Below the pieces are notes generated by a model. The model saw nothing but the letters and a program-made list of their open reading frames with translations. It was not told where the DNA came from and searched no databases. DNA of 46,256 bases from SLRI01 sp964576715 (GTDB lineage Bacteria; Pseudomonadota; Alphaproteobacteria; Geminicoccales; Geminicoccaceae). The DNA is taken from NCBI GenBank assembly GCA_964576715.1, contig CAZNWE010000029.1:1-46256 (forward strand). The letters run 5' to 3'. The translations under genes were made by a program, and so were the position numbers. Shown here one piece after another: positions 1 through 8,538 of this stretch (position 1 is its first letter; the number at the start of each line of letters is the position of its first letter).

Positions 1-138
1 CGCACCTGAATGGCCGCGCCAGATGGGGCGCTCCCGCGACCCAGCGAGAATGGGCGCAGCGCATCCGACAGCGATGCCGCTTCTGCACTTCCCGCAGCAG
101 CGCCCATCGGCAGGCGCAGACAAACGAGGGTTTCGGTG

Positions 139-1062
139 ATGGCCGTCGACAAGGTCGACTTTTTCATCGTTGGCGCGCCCAAATGCGGCACGACATCGCT
201 CGTCGCATACCTGAGCGAGCACCCGTCGATCTGCTTTTCCCGGCGCAAGGAGCCCCTGTACTTCGCCACCGACCTCGACCACGCCAAGCGGGCCCGCAAC
301 TTCGCCGACTACATGGCGCTATTCGAACGGGCCCGTGAAGACCAAATAACCGGAGAGGCATCGGTCTGGTATCTGTATTCTCGCACCGCGGTCAAAAACA
401 TCCTGGCGCATAATCCGAATGCAAAAATCATCATCATGCTCCGCAATCCAGCCGACGCGGCTTATTCTTTGCACGGCCAATTCCTCCGCAGCGGCAATGA
501 AAATGTCATTGAGTTCGAGAAGGCTTGGTTATTACAAGACGAACGCAAACAAGGCCGACATATTCCAAGAAGGGCGCATTTTCCGCAAGGCTTACAATAT
601 GCCGACGTATTCATGCTGTTCAATCAAATCGAGCGGGTAAATGCCTTGGTCGACCAAAAAAATATTTTTGTTATTGTGTTTGACGAGTTTAAAAATGATC
701 CGATGACCGCTCATTTGCAACTGCTGCGATTTTTGGGCCTAGCGGAGCTGCCGTTGCAGAAGTATGAGGCGAGGAACGAAGCCGTCAGCGTCCTGTATCC
801 GCGACTGACGCAGTTCGTCGATCACCCACCCATCAATATTTGGAAGCTGCCGAAGCTCGTCCCCTTCAGGAATCTACGCGAGCGCTTGCAAGCTCACGTA
901 ACCGCAGCGCACAAAGCCGCCGTACGGGCAACCTATGGCCGGGCACGACGACCATCGATCGACCATGAGATGAAGAGATATCTGCAATCGTATTTTGCGA
1001 GTGATGTACACGCGTTGGGAAAACTCCTGGGCAGAGATCTTTCAATGTGGACTGATGTTTAG
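139..1062 (+). CDS. sulfotransferase family protein
   Basis: Predicted PAPS-dependent sulfotransferase of 307 residues, transferring sulfate to a carbohydrate or other hydroxyl acceptor. The 5'-phosphosulfate loop is visible at residues 11-20 (VGAPKCGTTS), and the 3'-phosphate site follows near residue 100 as LRNPADAAYSLH. The frame stays open upstream to position 10, but the ATG at 139 lies just before the conserved fold and has a GAGG about 8 nt upstream, so I prefer it. The middle of the gene is much richer in A and T than its neighbours (19 G/C of 60 at 661-720), which suggests acquisition by transfer. It faces a - strand cluster of other modifying enzymes, so a surface glycan is the likely substrate; this is inference. 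Family call is firm, the acceptor unknown. Confidence 0.88.
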   Translation: MAVDKVDFFIVGAPKCGTTSLVAYLSEHPSICFSRRKEPLYFATDLDHAKRARNFADYMALFERAREDQITGEASVWYLYSRTAVKNILAHNPNAKIIIMLRNPADAAYSLHGQFLRSGNENVIEFEKAWLLQDERKQGRHIPRRAHFPQGLQYADVFMLFNQIERVNALVDQKNIFVIVFDEFKNDPMTAHLQLLRFLGLAELPLQKYEARNEAVSVLYPRLTQFVDHPPINIWKLPKLVPFRNLRERLQAHVTAAHKAAVRATYGRARRPSIDHEMKRYLQSYFASDVHALGKLLGRDLSMWTDV

Positions 1063-1201
1063 AAGAAGAATCGAAATCCAAGGATGGTGCGTCCATGAAC
1101 AGCACCGAGCAGGGCGTGCGAGGCGCCGGCTCGCTCGGCATCGCACCGCGGTCGAGCGGCGACCGTCGTACCTGACGCAGTGATCGTGCCGCCGGCAGCC
1201 G

Positions 1202-1981
1202 TCATTCGACGATGCCAAAGCCTAGCGTGTCCTTTCCGAGCTTGAAAACGTCATAGCCTAGCCCGACCAGGTAGGACGAGAGAGCGGCCGTGCGCTGTTC
1301 GGAAAGGTTCTTGTTCTCGAAGAACAGAAGGCGCGGTCTGGTCTGCTCGAGATCGCAGCAGTAGATGACGGTATCGTCCTCGCCTTCGGCGTCGACCTGC
1401 AGGACGTCGATCGCCACGGGCAACTGGTTGGCTGAAAGAAGCTGGCCGAGGCGGCAGCCCGGGACGTCGAATTCCTCGATGGCATCGTCCAGATCGGCCG
1501 TCGACGTCAGGTGCTTGCGTGCCCACGCCAGCACATTCTCGCGCTGCAGCGAGGTGACGCCGGTGGCCGAGCGATAGGTCGGCCACGCCCGCTTGCTCCC
1601 GGATGCCGCCCGCTCCCAGAACTGCTCCTTGACGCGGTACATCCGCAAGGTCGGCTGGTCGCCGATCGCGACATTGAAAACATGCGCCTTCTCCACGAAC
1701 GCGTAGTTTTCCTTGATCGTCTCGATCAGGAAGGACTGTGGCTCGACCAGGATCATCTCGACCCGCTGGCGCAGCGGCCCGTCGACCAAAGGGAAAATCG
1801 GATCATTGATCTTGCCGTCATTGGCGCCGATGACGGCGATGGTCAGCTTTGGCTTGACACTCGCCAGCGCCAGCACGGCGGCATTGTAGGGGGTGATCTC
1901 GCTGTCGCGGCTCTTCGCGGGCTTGCCGGGCTCGCGGATGCCGAGCTTCCTGACCAGCTTCTTGATCTTTCGATCGAACAT
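1202..1981 (-). CDS. FkbM-family SAM-dependent methyltransferase
   Basis: Class I methyltransferase of 259 residues resembling the FkbM family, which O-methylates sugars and related small molecules. The SAM-binding glycine motif is visible as VIGANDG (about residues 50-56), followed by the acidic end of strand 2 in LVEPQ (about 78-82), and later IDVLQVDAEGED, typical of FkbM proteins. The ATG at 1981 has a strong GGGGGTG Shine-Dalgarno a few bases upstream; a TTG four codons earlier is less likely. It is the last gene of a - strand run after a 2OG oxygenase and an unknown protein. Together with the facing sulfotransferase this points to glycan decoration, but the actual substrate cannot be read from sequence. 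Confidence 0.82.
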   Translation of the reverse strand: MFDRKIKKLVRKLGIREPGKPAKSRDSEITPYNAAVLALASVKPKLTIAVIGANDGKINDPIFPLVDGPLRQRVEMILVEPQSFLIETIKENYAFVEKAHVFNVAIGDQPTLRMYRVKEQFWERAASGSKRAWPTYRSATGVTSLQRENVLAWARKHLTSTADLDDAIEEFDVPGCRLGQLLSANQLPVAIDVLQVDAEGEDDTVIYCCDLEQTRPRLLFFENKNLSEQRTAALSSYLVGLGYDVFKLGKDTLGFGIVE

Positions 1982-1983
1982 GC

Positions 1984-2181
1984 TCACCCCCAATGGACTG
2001 CGACGTTCAGCCAGCGATCCAAGAGGCCAGCATCGGCAGGGTCGGCGATGCCTTGCGGCAATGATCCGCGTAGCGGTGGAACCTCATCGAGCGGCTCGTC
2101 GAGCGGCGGCAAGCCGCCGGTCCGCCCGCGTCGCGCGCGCGGCGAGTCGCCATGCCCGCCGACGCTGGCCGGGCCCGCCAT
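1984..2181 (-). CDS. possible small protein, 65 aa, unknown
   Basis: A doubtful small frame that fills the 213-nt gap between the oxygenase and methyltransferase genes. It begins with ATG 13 nt after the oxygenase stop, and its TGA lies 2 nt before the methyltransferase ATG, an arrangement that would fit translational coupling. The protein starts MAGPASVGG and ends LNVAVHWG; it is rich in Gly, Pro and Arg, has no signal peptide or membrane segment, and I recognise no family. Upstream Shine-Dalgarno is weak. GC-rich DNA produces many chance frames, so this may be only spacer. Confidence 0.25.
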   Translation of the reverse strand: MAGPASVGGHGDSPRARRGRTGGLPPLDEPLDEVPPLRGSLPQGIADPADAGLLDRWLNVAVHWG

Positions 2182-2194
2182 CGCTGCTCGCGCA

Positions 2195-2947
2195 TCAGAC
2201 GTCGGCCTCGATGTTGATGGTCAGCGTCTTGCGCATGGCGTTCGGGTCCGTGCCGGTCATCGGCCGGACCGAATGCCAGGAATTGAAGGTCTTGATGAAG
2301 ATCACCCCCTGGTTCGGCGTGAACGCGAAGGTGTCGAGGACCTCCATCTCGTCGAACTCGGCCTGGCGGTTGAGTTCGTTGTAGGTGAGCTTCGGGTCCT
2401 TGGGCTTGTTGACGTCGGTGCCGCCGCCGATGCCAGGGTCCCATTCGCCCTCGGCCACCATGGAGACCACCATGGTGATGATCTTGCCCGGCGAATCGGT
2501 GTGCGGGATGACGTAGCCGCCGGCCGCCGGCAGCATCGAGTACTCGAAGCGGGCGGAGAGGGACGGGCGGCCGGCATCGAGCGTGCCGCGGGAAAGGTTG
2601 CGAACCAGCTTCCACCAGCGCTTGGCCGGGGTCGGCAGCTTCTTGTAGCCGAGGTCGATGTGCCGTTCGGCCAGCTCGTCCACCACGTCCTTGATGAACG
2701 TCTTGCTCTTCACGAAGCTGTGGAAGTCGCGCCAGACCGGCTTCGCCTGGATGAAATCGTGATAACCCTTGGGGTTGCTCTTCTCCGACAGCGAATACTT
2801 GTGGCCGACCTTGGCGAGGTATTCGAAGAGCTCGCGATCGGGATAGGCGGCCACCATCTCGTCGTAGACGGCGGCATCCACCAGCGGTTTGGCGAGGCCG
2901 ATCGGGAAGGGGTCGTAGCGGAGGGCGAGATTGGCATAAGAGAACAT
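2195..2947 (-). CDS. 2-oxoglutarate/Fe(II)-dependent oxygenase
   Basis: A 250-residue protein of the 2OG-Fe(II) oxygenase superfamily, prolyl-4-hydroxylase-like type. The iron ligands are readable: H149 and D151 in the motif IPHTDS, and the distal histidine H225 in SWHSVRP; R239 in the final strand (MRKTLTINI) is a likely 2-oxoglutarate anchor. The double-stranded beta-helix occupies the C-terminal half; the first 130 residues are mainly helical and family-specific. Such enzymes hydroxylate proteins, lipids or sugars and use O2. It sits between an unknown protein (72 nt upstream) and the FkbM-type methyltransferase, so it probably acts on the same surface molecule. Substrate unknown. Confidence 0.83.
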   Translation of the reverse strand: MFSYANLALRYDPFPIGLAKPLVDAAVYDEMVAAYPDRELFEYLAKVGHKYSLSEKSNPKGYHDFIQAKPVWRDFHSFVKSKTFIKDVVDELAERHIDLGYKKLPTPAKRWWKLVRNLSRGTLDAGRPSLSARFEYSMLPAAGGYVIPHTDSPGKIITMVVSMVAEGEWDPGIGGGTDVNKPKDPKLTYNELNRQAEFDEMEVLDTFAFTPNQGVIFIKTFNSWHSVRPMTGTDPNAMRKTLTINIEADV

Positions 2948-3019
2948 CGGGGTCCGTCTCGAGCGTTGGGCGGCCGGTCGGGCCGCTGGCGAAGGTGTCG
3001 TCGGATGGCGGCCTGGTGA

Positions 3020-3778
3020 TCAGCCCGGGGATGCGACCGCGGCCAGCCGCTTCTCGACCGCGGCCGCGCTGCCGGGTGCCGGCTCGAGCAGCGGCAGCCC
3101 GGCGCGCTCGTGCACGGTTGGCTCGGTGGTCATCAGCCGCGAATAGCGGGCGGCCAGGCGGCTGAGGATGCCGACATCCGTCTCGGTATGCTTGCTCACG
3201 GTCGAGCCCAGCTTGTCGATCAGCGGATTGTGGGCATAGGCGTGGGTGATCTCGAAGCTGAAGCCGCTCATGATCAGCCGGTCGAAGCGTGGATCGGCGA
3301 GGCCCAGGGCCACCGCCATCACCCCGGTCGACGGCTGCTTCTTGGCGATCAGCGCCGCCACCGCCGGATCGCCGCCGCAAAGCCCGATGACCAGGTCGTG
3401 ATAGCGGTCGCGATGCCACGCCTCGACGGTCTCGAAGCGGTAGCCGAGCGCGCCGAGGCGGCGCTTGAAGTACCAGGGCTTGATGTTGTAGCGCTTGACC
3501 TCGCGGACCAGGCGCTTCAGCAGATGACCCGCCGATTCGGGCCGCGGGTAGAGGTAGAGGGTCGTCGTGCCGAGCCCGCGCAACGCCTCGAGCGCCAAGT
3601 CGTTGGCGGCCTTGTGGCCGGAGGTCAAGACCGTCGACATGACCGTGAAGACCGGCTCCGGCAGACCGTGCTGCACGGCCGAGCGGCCAGAGGCGTTGGC
3701 GCAGGCGACGGCATCGATCATGCCCGGCGGCGGCAAGGCGGGTTCGGGCTTCGAGCCCAGGATCAAGAGTGTCGACAT
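3020..3778 (-). CDS. conserved hypothetical protein, possible glycosyltransferase fold
   Basis: A 252-residue soluble protein starting MSTLLILGSKPEPALP. I do not recognise it with certainty. The N-terminal strand followed by LGSKPEP and the stretch IDAVACANASG recall bacterial proteins distantly related to sialyltransferase-type (GT29-like) glycosyltransferases, where such a glycine loop binds a nucleotide sugar; this is a weak resemblance only. The middle contains SGHKAANDLALEAL and the C-terminal half MSGFSFEITHAYAHNP, which look like conserved motifs. An in-frame start 13 codons upstream is possible but lacks support; the chosen ATG begins the first beta strand. It heads the - strand run with the oxygenase and methyltransferase genes, consistent with glycan synthesis. 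Confidence 0.6.
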   Translation of the reverse strand: MSTLLILGSKPEPALPPPGMIDAVACANASGRSAVQHGLPEPVFTVMSTVLTSGHKAANDLALEALRGLGTTTLYLYPRPESAGHLLKRLVREVKRYNIKPWYFKRRLGALGYRFETVEAWHRDRYHDLVIGLCGGDPAVAALIAKKQPSTGVMAVALGLADPRFDRLIMSGFSFEITHAYAHNPLIDKLGSTVSKHTETDVGILSRLAARYSRLMTTEPTVHERAGLPLLEPAPGSAAAVEKRLAAVASPG

Positions 3779-4017
3779 CGTTCGACCGTTGGCAGGACGG
3801 CCCGAAGGTTGGGCCAAAAGTGCCCCCTAGGTAGCATCAGCCGGGCGGCGCGCAAGCGAGCCCGCAAAGCCGCGCGGCGATCGGTTGCGCAGCGTGCGCG
3901 GGGCGACACAGCGCGGCAACGAAACGCTCGGGGCCGCGGGCGGCTGCGGTCGCCGACCAGCGACGACCGGCATGCGGCTCGACCAGGGTCGAGGAGCGAG
4001 CCGAAGCCGCCCGCCGC

Positions 4018-7000
4018 TCAATAGTCCATGCGCCACTCGACGCCGACGCCGCTGCGCGACTGGCTGTCGACCGCGCCACGTACGGTGATATTGCGCAGCA
4101 CCTCGATCTCGACCCGGGCGCGTGTGGTCCCGGTCGACATGCCCTGGTCGACGGCGACGAACACGTTGTCGGCGACGTACTGGCCGGCCGTCGCCGTGGT
4201 CTCGGCTTCCTCGTCGCCGAACTCGGCGTTGCCGAGATCGATCACGTCGAGACCGGTGATGTCGCGCAGCGCCCCCATGGCATCGACCCCGCCGCCCTCC
4301 AGGGTGGAGATCGCATTGGCCAGGCGAAGCCCCTGGACCGGGGTCAGCCCCGACGTGTCACGGTCGAAGAGGAGCTGCGAGAGCACCTCGTCCTGCGGCA
4401 GCTCGGGCTCGCTCGCCAGCTCGAACACCAGATCGTCGACGGGACCCGTCACCCGCACGATCCCGGTCATCGTTCGGGTGGTGGCCGCGGCCTCCAGATC
4501 GACCGTGGGATCGGGGGGCGTGGCACCAGTGAAGGTCACACTGCCGTTGCGGATTTCGAAGCGACGATCGAGGAAATCGAGAAAACCGCGACGGTAATCG
4601 ATCGAGCCCTCGATCGCCGGCTCGCGGGTCGAGCCCGTGATCTGGAGGTTGCCGCCCCATTCGCTGTCGAGGCCGCGGCCGCGCACGAAAATGCGGGACG
4701 GCATTGCGACCGCGAGATCGAGCCGCATGACATAGCGCTCGACGATCCCGGGCGGTGGCGGCGGCGGCGGTGGTGGCGCGCCGCGAACCTCGACATCGAG
4801 CTTGGGCGGCTGGACGGCGCCGCCCGACGGGATGCGCAGATCCGCCCGCGGCACGGTGATCGTGCCGCTCGTCTTGCCGCCCAGGGCCGAGCCCTCCATC
4901 AGGATGTCGACGGTCATCGCTGCCCGGCCGAGATCGTTGTCGAGCACCCGCAGCTCGCGGGTGGCGAGCTCGAAGCGATAGGGAAAGGCCGCGTCCGGGT
5001 CGATCGCCACGCCACCCGAAAGGTCCAGCCGGCCCCCGGCCCGGTCGCGCGCCCTGAACCGCTCGATCGCCAGTCGCTCGCCGTCACCGACGAGCCTGAC
5101 CGCCAGATCGGTCAGGATGATGCCGCTGAGCGCATCGGCGAACCGGCCGTCGGTGATCTCGAGCGCCCCACTCGCCACCGGGTTCGCGACGGTACCGCTG
5201 AGCCTAAGGTCGAGATCGAGGGCACCCTCGATCTCCTGGCCATCGAGTGCGGCGAACGCCACCAGGGGCGCCAGCCTGCTCTGCCCGGCCAGCCGGCCGT
5301 CGAGCGGTGCACTTTCGGCCAGATCGATGGCGAAAGGCTGCAGCGACAGACGCATCGGCACGGCGAAATCGGCCGTGAGCGGCCCGTCACCGAGCCCTTC
5401 GATGCGGGTCGCGGTGACGAGACCGGCAGCGTCCAGTTGGAGCTCGACGCTGACGTCGGCGGGCCGACCGGTGCTTTGCTCGGGATCGGCGCCTTGGTCG
5501 GGATCGGCGAGCTGCAGCCCGGCGATCGCCAGGTCGCCCTCGATCACCGGGGCCGCGAGCGGGCCGGTGAGATCGAGCCTCCCCTCGAGGTCGCCGGCAA
5601 GCTCCGGGCCGCCGAACTCGGCCAGCATGGCCATCGGAAAGGCGTCGATGACGAGCCCGGCGCGGGCCCGGTCGCGCGGCTGGTCGAGGTTCAGATTGCC
5701 CTGGATGCGGGCGTCGCCGATCTTGAGATCGAGCTGGTCGATGTCGAGCACGCCGGCGTCCAGGCGCATCGTGGCCGGACTGAGGAGGCTGATGCGCTGC
5801 GCCTGGAACACCCCGTCGAGCTCGTCGAGAAAGACCGCCTGGGCCTCGCCCAAGACGTCCGCCCGGGCCCGGGCGCGCAGGTTGAAGGGCCCCTCCATCT
5901 CGCCCTCGGCGTCGGCCGTAAGATTGAACAGATCGCGGTCGCCGGTGACCCGCACGGTCGCCTGGTCGAGGGTCACCCCGCCCGGCTCCGGCTGGGTGAA
6001 GCCGCCAGCGGTGATCGCCGCATCGACCACGAGGCGGTCCATCACATCCTCGACCGCAGCCTCGACCCGCGCCCGGCGGAGTGCGCCGAAAGCGCCGGCG
6101 ACATCGTCGGCGCCGAGCTGCAGTGACACGTCCTGCCGGCCAGTGCTGCCGTCGAGGCGCGCGTCGAGGTCGATCGAGCCGCGAAGCGCCTCGCCGATCC
6201 AGGGCTCGAGCGCGGCCAGATCGCCGATCCGCCCGGCCAGGCTCCCGGTGGCGAGCAGCTGGTCGAGGTCGATCTCGGCGCCACCCGCGATGGCGGTGGC
6301 AGGGCCGCTCAGCCGCAGGTTCGACAGGCTGAGGGTCGGCTGATCGAGCGCGAAATCGCTCTGCAGCTGAACGGTGTCGCCAGCCTGCTCGACGCCCAGC
6401 ACGAGGTTGCCACCGTAGCGCCCGGCGGTTTGGCCCGCCGCGGCGGTGAGGGCCACCCGATCGAAGCGGCGCTCGGCGATGCGGAGATCGTCGACGCGCA
6501 GCGTGGCATCGAGCCCGGGCTCCCGGAGCGAGCCGCCGAGCTCGACCGAGCTCTGGACCTCGCCAGCGATCGGTCGCCCGACCACGCCCTCGAGGGTCGC
6601 GAGGTCGAACGGGCCGAGTTCGAGCTGCCCGCTCAGGCCTTGCGCCTCGTCGAGCCCGAGTCCGAGATCGCCGGTCAGGTCGACGGCGGCCGTCGCCAGC
6701 TCGAGCCCCTCGACCTCGAGACGCTCGGCCGGGCGCAGCACCGCGCGGCCGGTGAGCTGCGGGGTCGGCCCGACCAGCGCATCCAGATCTTGCGGCAGAC
6801 CGCCCAGATCTTCACCGCGCAGCGCGAGATCGACAGTGATCCGCTCGAGCTCGGCTGCAAGGTCGATATCGGCGACCAGATCGACGGCCCCGCTCGTCGC
6901 TGCCAGGCCCGACGCCTGGTCCGGCGCCAGGTCGGGCCCGAGCGCGGTGATCAGCGCTTCGAGCGACGGAACCCGGCCGGTCAGCTGGGCGGTCCCGGCG

Positions 7001-8454
7001 AGCTCGGGCATCGTGACCGCGGCCGTGCCGTCGAGGGCGACATGCTCGCCCGTGACGGCCAGCCGGTCGACCCGCGCCTCGCCGGCCATCGGCACCACCG
7101 CCGCGAGATCGAGCGTCAGGCCGTTCTCCGGCCGCAAGGGCTGTCCGTCCTGGGTCAGGCCAGCGACGCTGCCACCGCCTTCGATCGCGACCCCGGCGAA
7201 CGGCTGGTCGAGCGGGCCGAGCAGCTCGCCGGTGAAGGTCAGTGCAGCGTCCGCCATCCCGAGCGCGGCGGCGCTGATCGCCTCGGCGTCGAGGGCGAGC
7301 GTGAAGCCGGGCTCGTTGAAGCTGCCGCCGGCCTCGAGGGTGAGCGCGACCCGGCCGCCGAGATCGAGGCCGGCGAGCCCGCTCGCCTTGGCCAGATCGG
7401 CAGCGACGACCTGAATCTGCCCGTCCAGCCGGTCGTCCTCCAGCCGCGCCTCGAACTCGCCCGTGGCCGTCACCAGACCACTCTGCAAGCTCAGCCGGTC
7501 GAGCGCGAAGTGCCCGGGGGCACGCTGCCCGCCATTGACCGCCAGCGCCAGTCGCGGGCCGAGCAGGGCCGCGATGTCGGCGGGCAGAGCGCCTTCGACC
7601 GGCGTGACGTCGAGGTTGAGATCGATCGACGGATTGTCGCCGTAGGCGAGGTCCAAGTCGGCAGCGGCGGTCACCAGACCGTCGATCGCCAACCGCAGAT
7701 CGGCCTGCCAGTCGTCGAGCGGGCCGTCGCCGGTGAGGCTGAGCGTCAGATCGCCGGCCTCGTCGATGCCGGTCAGGGCCGCCATCAGGCCGCCGCTCTC
7801 GCTGCCCTGCAGATCGACACCGATCCGTTGCGCCTCGAGATCGAGCACCGCCCCGAGCCCGAGCGATGCCGTCGGTTCGTCGATGCGTGAGAGATCGAGG
7901 CGGGCTTCGGCCCGCCGCCCTGCCGGGCCGGTCGTGGCACTGCCCTCGAGATCGAAGACGGCGGCTTCGCCGAGCAGCGGCTCGCCGAGTTCGATGCGGT
8001 CGAGGTGCAGCCGCTCGACGACGACGCGCGGCAGGCTGTCGGGCAAGCGCGGCGGCTGCGGCAGGCTGAACGGTTCGTCGCTCGGCCCGGGCTCCGGGTC
8101 TTCCGGCAGGTCGGGGGCGCGATGTACGGCGACGCGGACAGCACCGGCCTGCTCGACATAAACCTCCCCCGCGAGCAGGCGGGACGGGCTGACCTTGACC
8201 CGAGCCTCGTCGACCTCGAGCCAGGTGCCGCTCTCATCGGCGAGACTGAACCGGCCGAGCCGCACGTCGAACGGCAGAAAGCCGCCGAGGTCCTCGACCT
8301 CAGCCGTCCGGGTCTCGGTCGTCAGGCTGCTCGCGACGAGGCCCGACAGCTGGTCCTTGCCGAGCCGCGTCTGGGCCAGCGCGAGGGCAGCGCCGAAGAG
8401 CAGGATGGTGACGACCAAGAAGCCGGCGAGCGTGATAAGGAGCTTGCGCAGCAT
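4018..8454 (-). CDS. tamB: translocation and assembly module subunit TamB
   Basis: A 1478-residue inner-membrane-anchored periplasmic protein of the TamB (DUF490, AsmA-like) family. Residues 1-28 form a single N-terminal anchor (LLITLAGFLVVTILLFGAALA). The long central part is a repetitive beta-taco made of alternating hydrophobic and acidic strands. The C-terminal DUF490 domain is clear, with RGRGLDSEWGG, a region ending in QGLRLANAISTLEGG, and the final residues VEWRMDY typical of TamB. It partners with TamA to insert outer-membrane proteins or move phospholipids between membranes. The gene follows tamA by 84 nt on the same strand, with AAGG 8 nt before its ATG. Odd point: a run of nine prolines just before the RGRGLDSEWGG region. 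Confidence 0.95.
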   Translation of the reverse strand: MLRKLLITLAGFLVVTILLFGAALALAQTRLGKDQLSGLVASSLTTETRTAEVEDLGGFLPFDVRLGRFSLADESGTWLEVDEARVKVSPSRLLAGEVYVEQAGAVRVAVHRAPDLPEDPEPGPSDEPFSLPQPPRLPDSLPRVVVERLHLDRIELGEPLLGEAAVFDLEGSATTGPAGRRAEARLDLSRIDEPTASLGLGAVLDLEAQRIGVDLQGSESGGLMAALTGIDEAGDLTLSLTGDGPLDDWQADLRLAIDGLVTAAADLDLAYGDNPSIDLNLDVTPVEGALPADIAALLGPRLALAVNGGQRAPGHFALDRLSLQSGLVTATGEFEARLEDDRLDGQIQVVAADLAKASGLAGLDLGGRVALTLEAGGSFNEPGFTLALDAEAISAAALGMADAALTFTGELLGPLDQPFAGVAIEGGGSVAGLTQDGQPLRPENGLTLDLAAVVPMAGEARVDRLAVTGEHVALDGTAAVTMPELAGTAQLTGRVPSLEALITALGPDLAPDQASGLAATSGAVDLVADIDLAAELERITVDLALRGEDLGGLPQDLDALVGPTPQLTGRAVLRPAERLEVEGLELATAAVDLTGDLGLGLDEAQGLSGQLELGPFDLATLEGVVGRPIAGEVQSSVELGGSLREPGLDATLRVDDLRIAERRFDRVALTAAAGQTAGRYGGNLVLGVEQAGDTVQLQSDFALDQPTLSLSNLRLSGPATAIAGGAEIDLDQLLATGSLAGRIGDLAALEPWIGEALRGSIDLDARLDGSTGRQDVSLQLGADDVAGAFGALRRARVEAAVEDVMDRLVVDAAITAGGFTQPEPGGVTLDQATVRVTGDRDLFNLTADAEGEMEGPFNLRARARADVLGEAQAVFLDELDGVFQAQRISLLSPATMRLDAGVLDIDQLDLKIGDARIQGNLNLDQPRDRARAGLVIDAFPMAMLAEFGGPELAGDLEGRLDLTGPLAAPVIEGDLAIAGLQLADPDQGADPEQSTGRPADVSVELQLDAAGLVTATRIEGLGDGPLTADFAVPMRLSLQPFAIDLAESAPLDGRLAGQSRLAPLVAFAALDGQEIEGALDLDLRLSGTVANPVASGALEITDGRFADALSGIILTDLAVRLVGDGERLAIERFRARDRAGGRLDLSGGVAIDPDAAFPYRFELATRELRVLDNDLGRAAMTVDILMEGSALGGKTSGTITVPRADLRIPSGGAVQPPKLDVEVRGAPPPPPPPPPGIVERYVMRLDLAVAMPSRIFVRGRGLDSEWGGNLQITGSTREPAIEGSIDYRRGFLDFLDRRFEIRNGSVTFTGATPPDPTVDLEAAATTRTMTGIVRVTGPVDDLVFELASEPELPQDEVLSQLLFDRDTSGLTPVQGLRLANAISTLEGGGVDAMGALRDITGLDVIDLGNAEFGDEEAETTATAGQYVADNVFVAVDQGMSTGTTRARVEIEVLRNITVRGAVDSQSRSGVGVEWRMDY

Positions 8455-8538
8455 GAGCGGGCCTTCGTCGGGTTGACGCGTGACGCATCATGTGGGGACG
8501 CCGGCGGCAAAGGCGACCCCGACCGGCATAGCAGTCGG

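Noticed and set aside
3799..3815. Hairpin GGCCC/GGGCC upstream of the unknown protein gene
   Set aside because: Short stem with no U-tract in the direction of tamB transcription; a chance pairing is likely.
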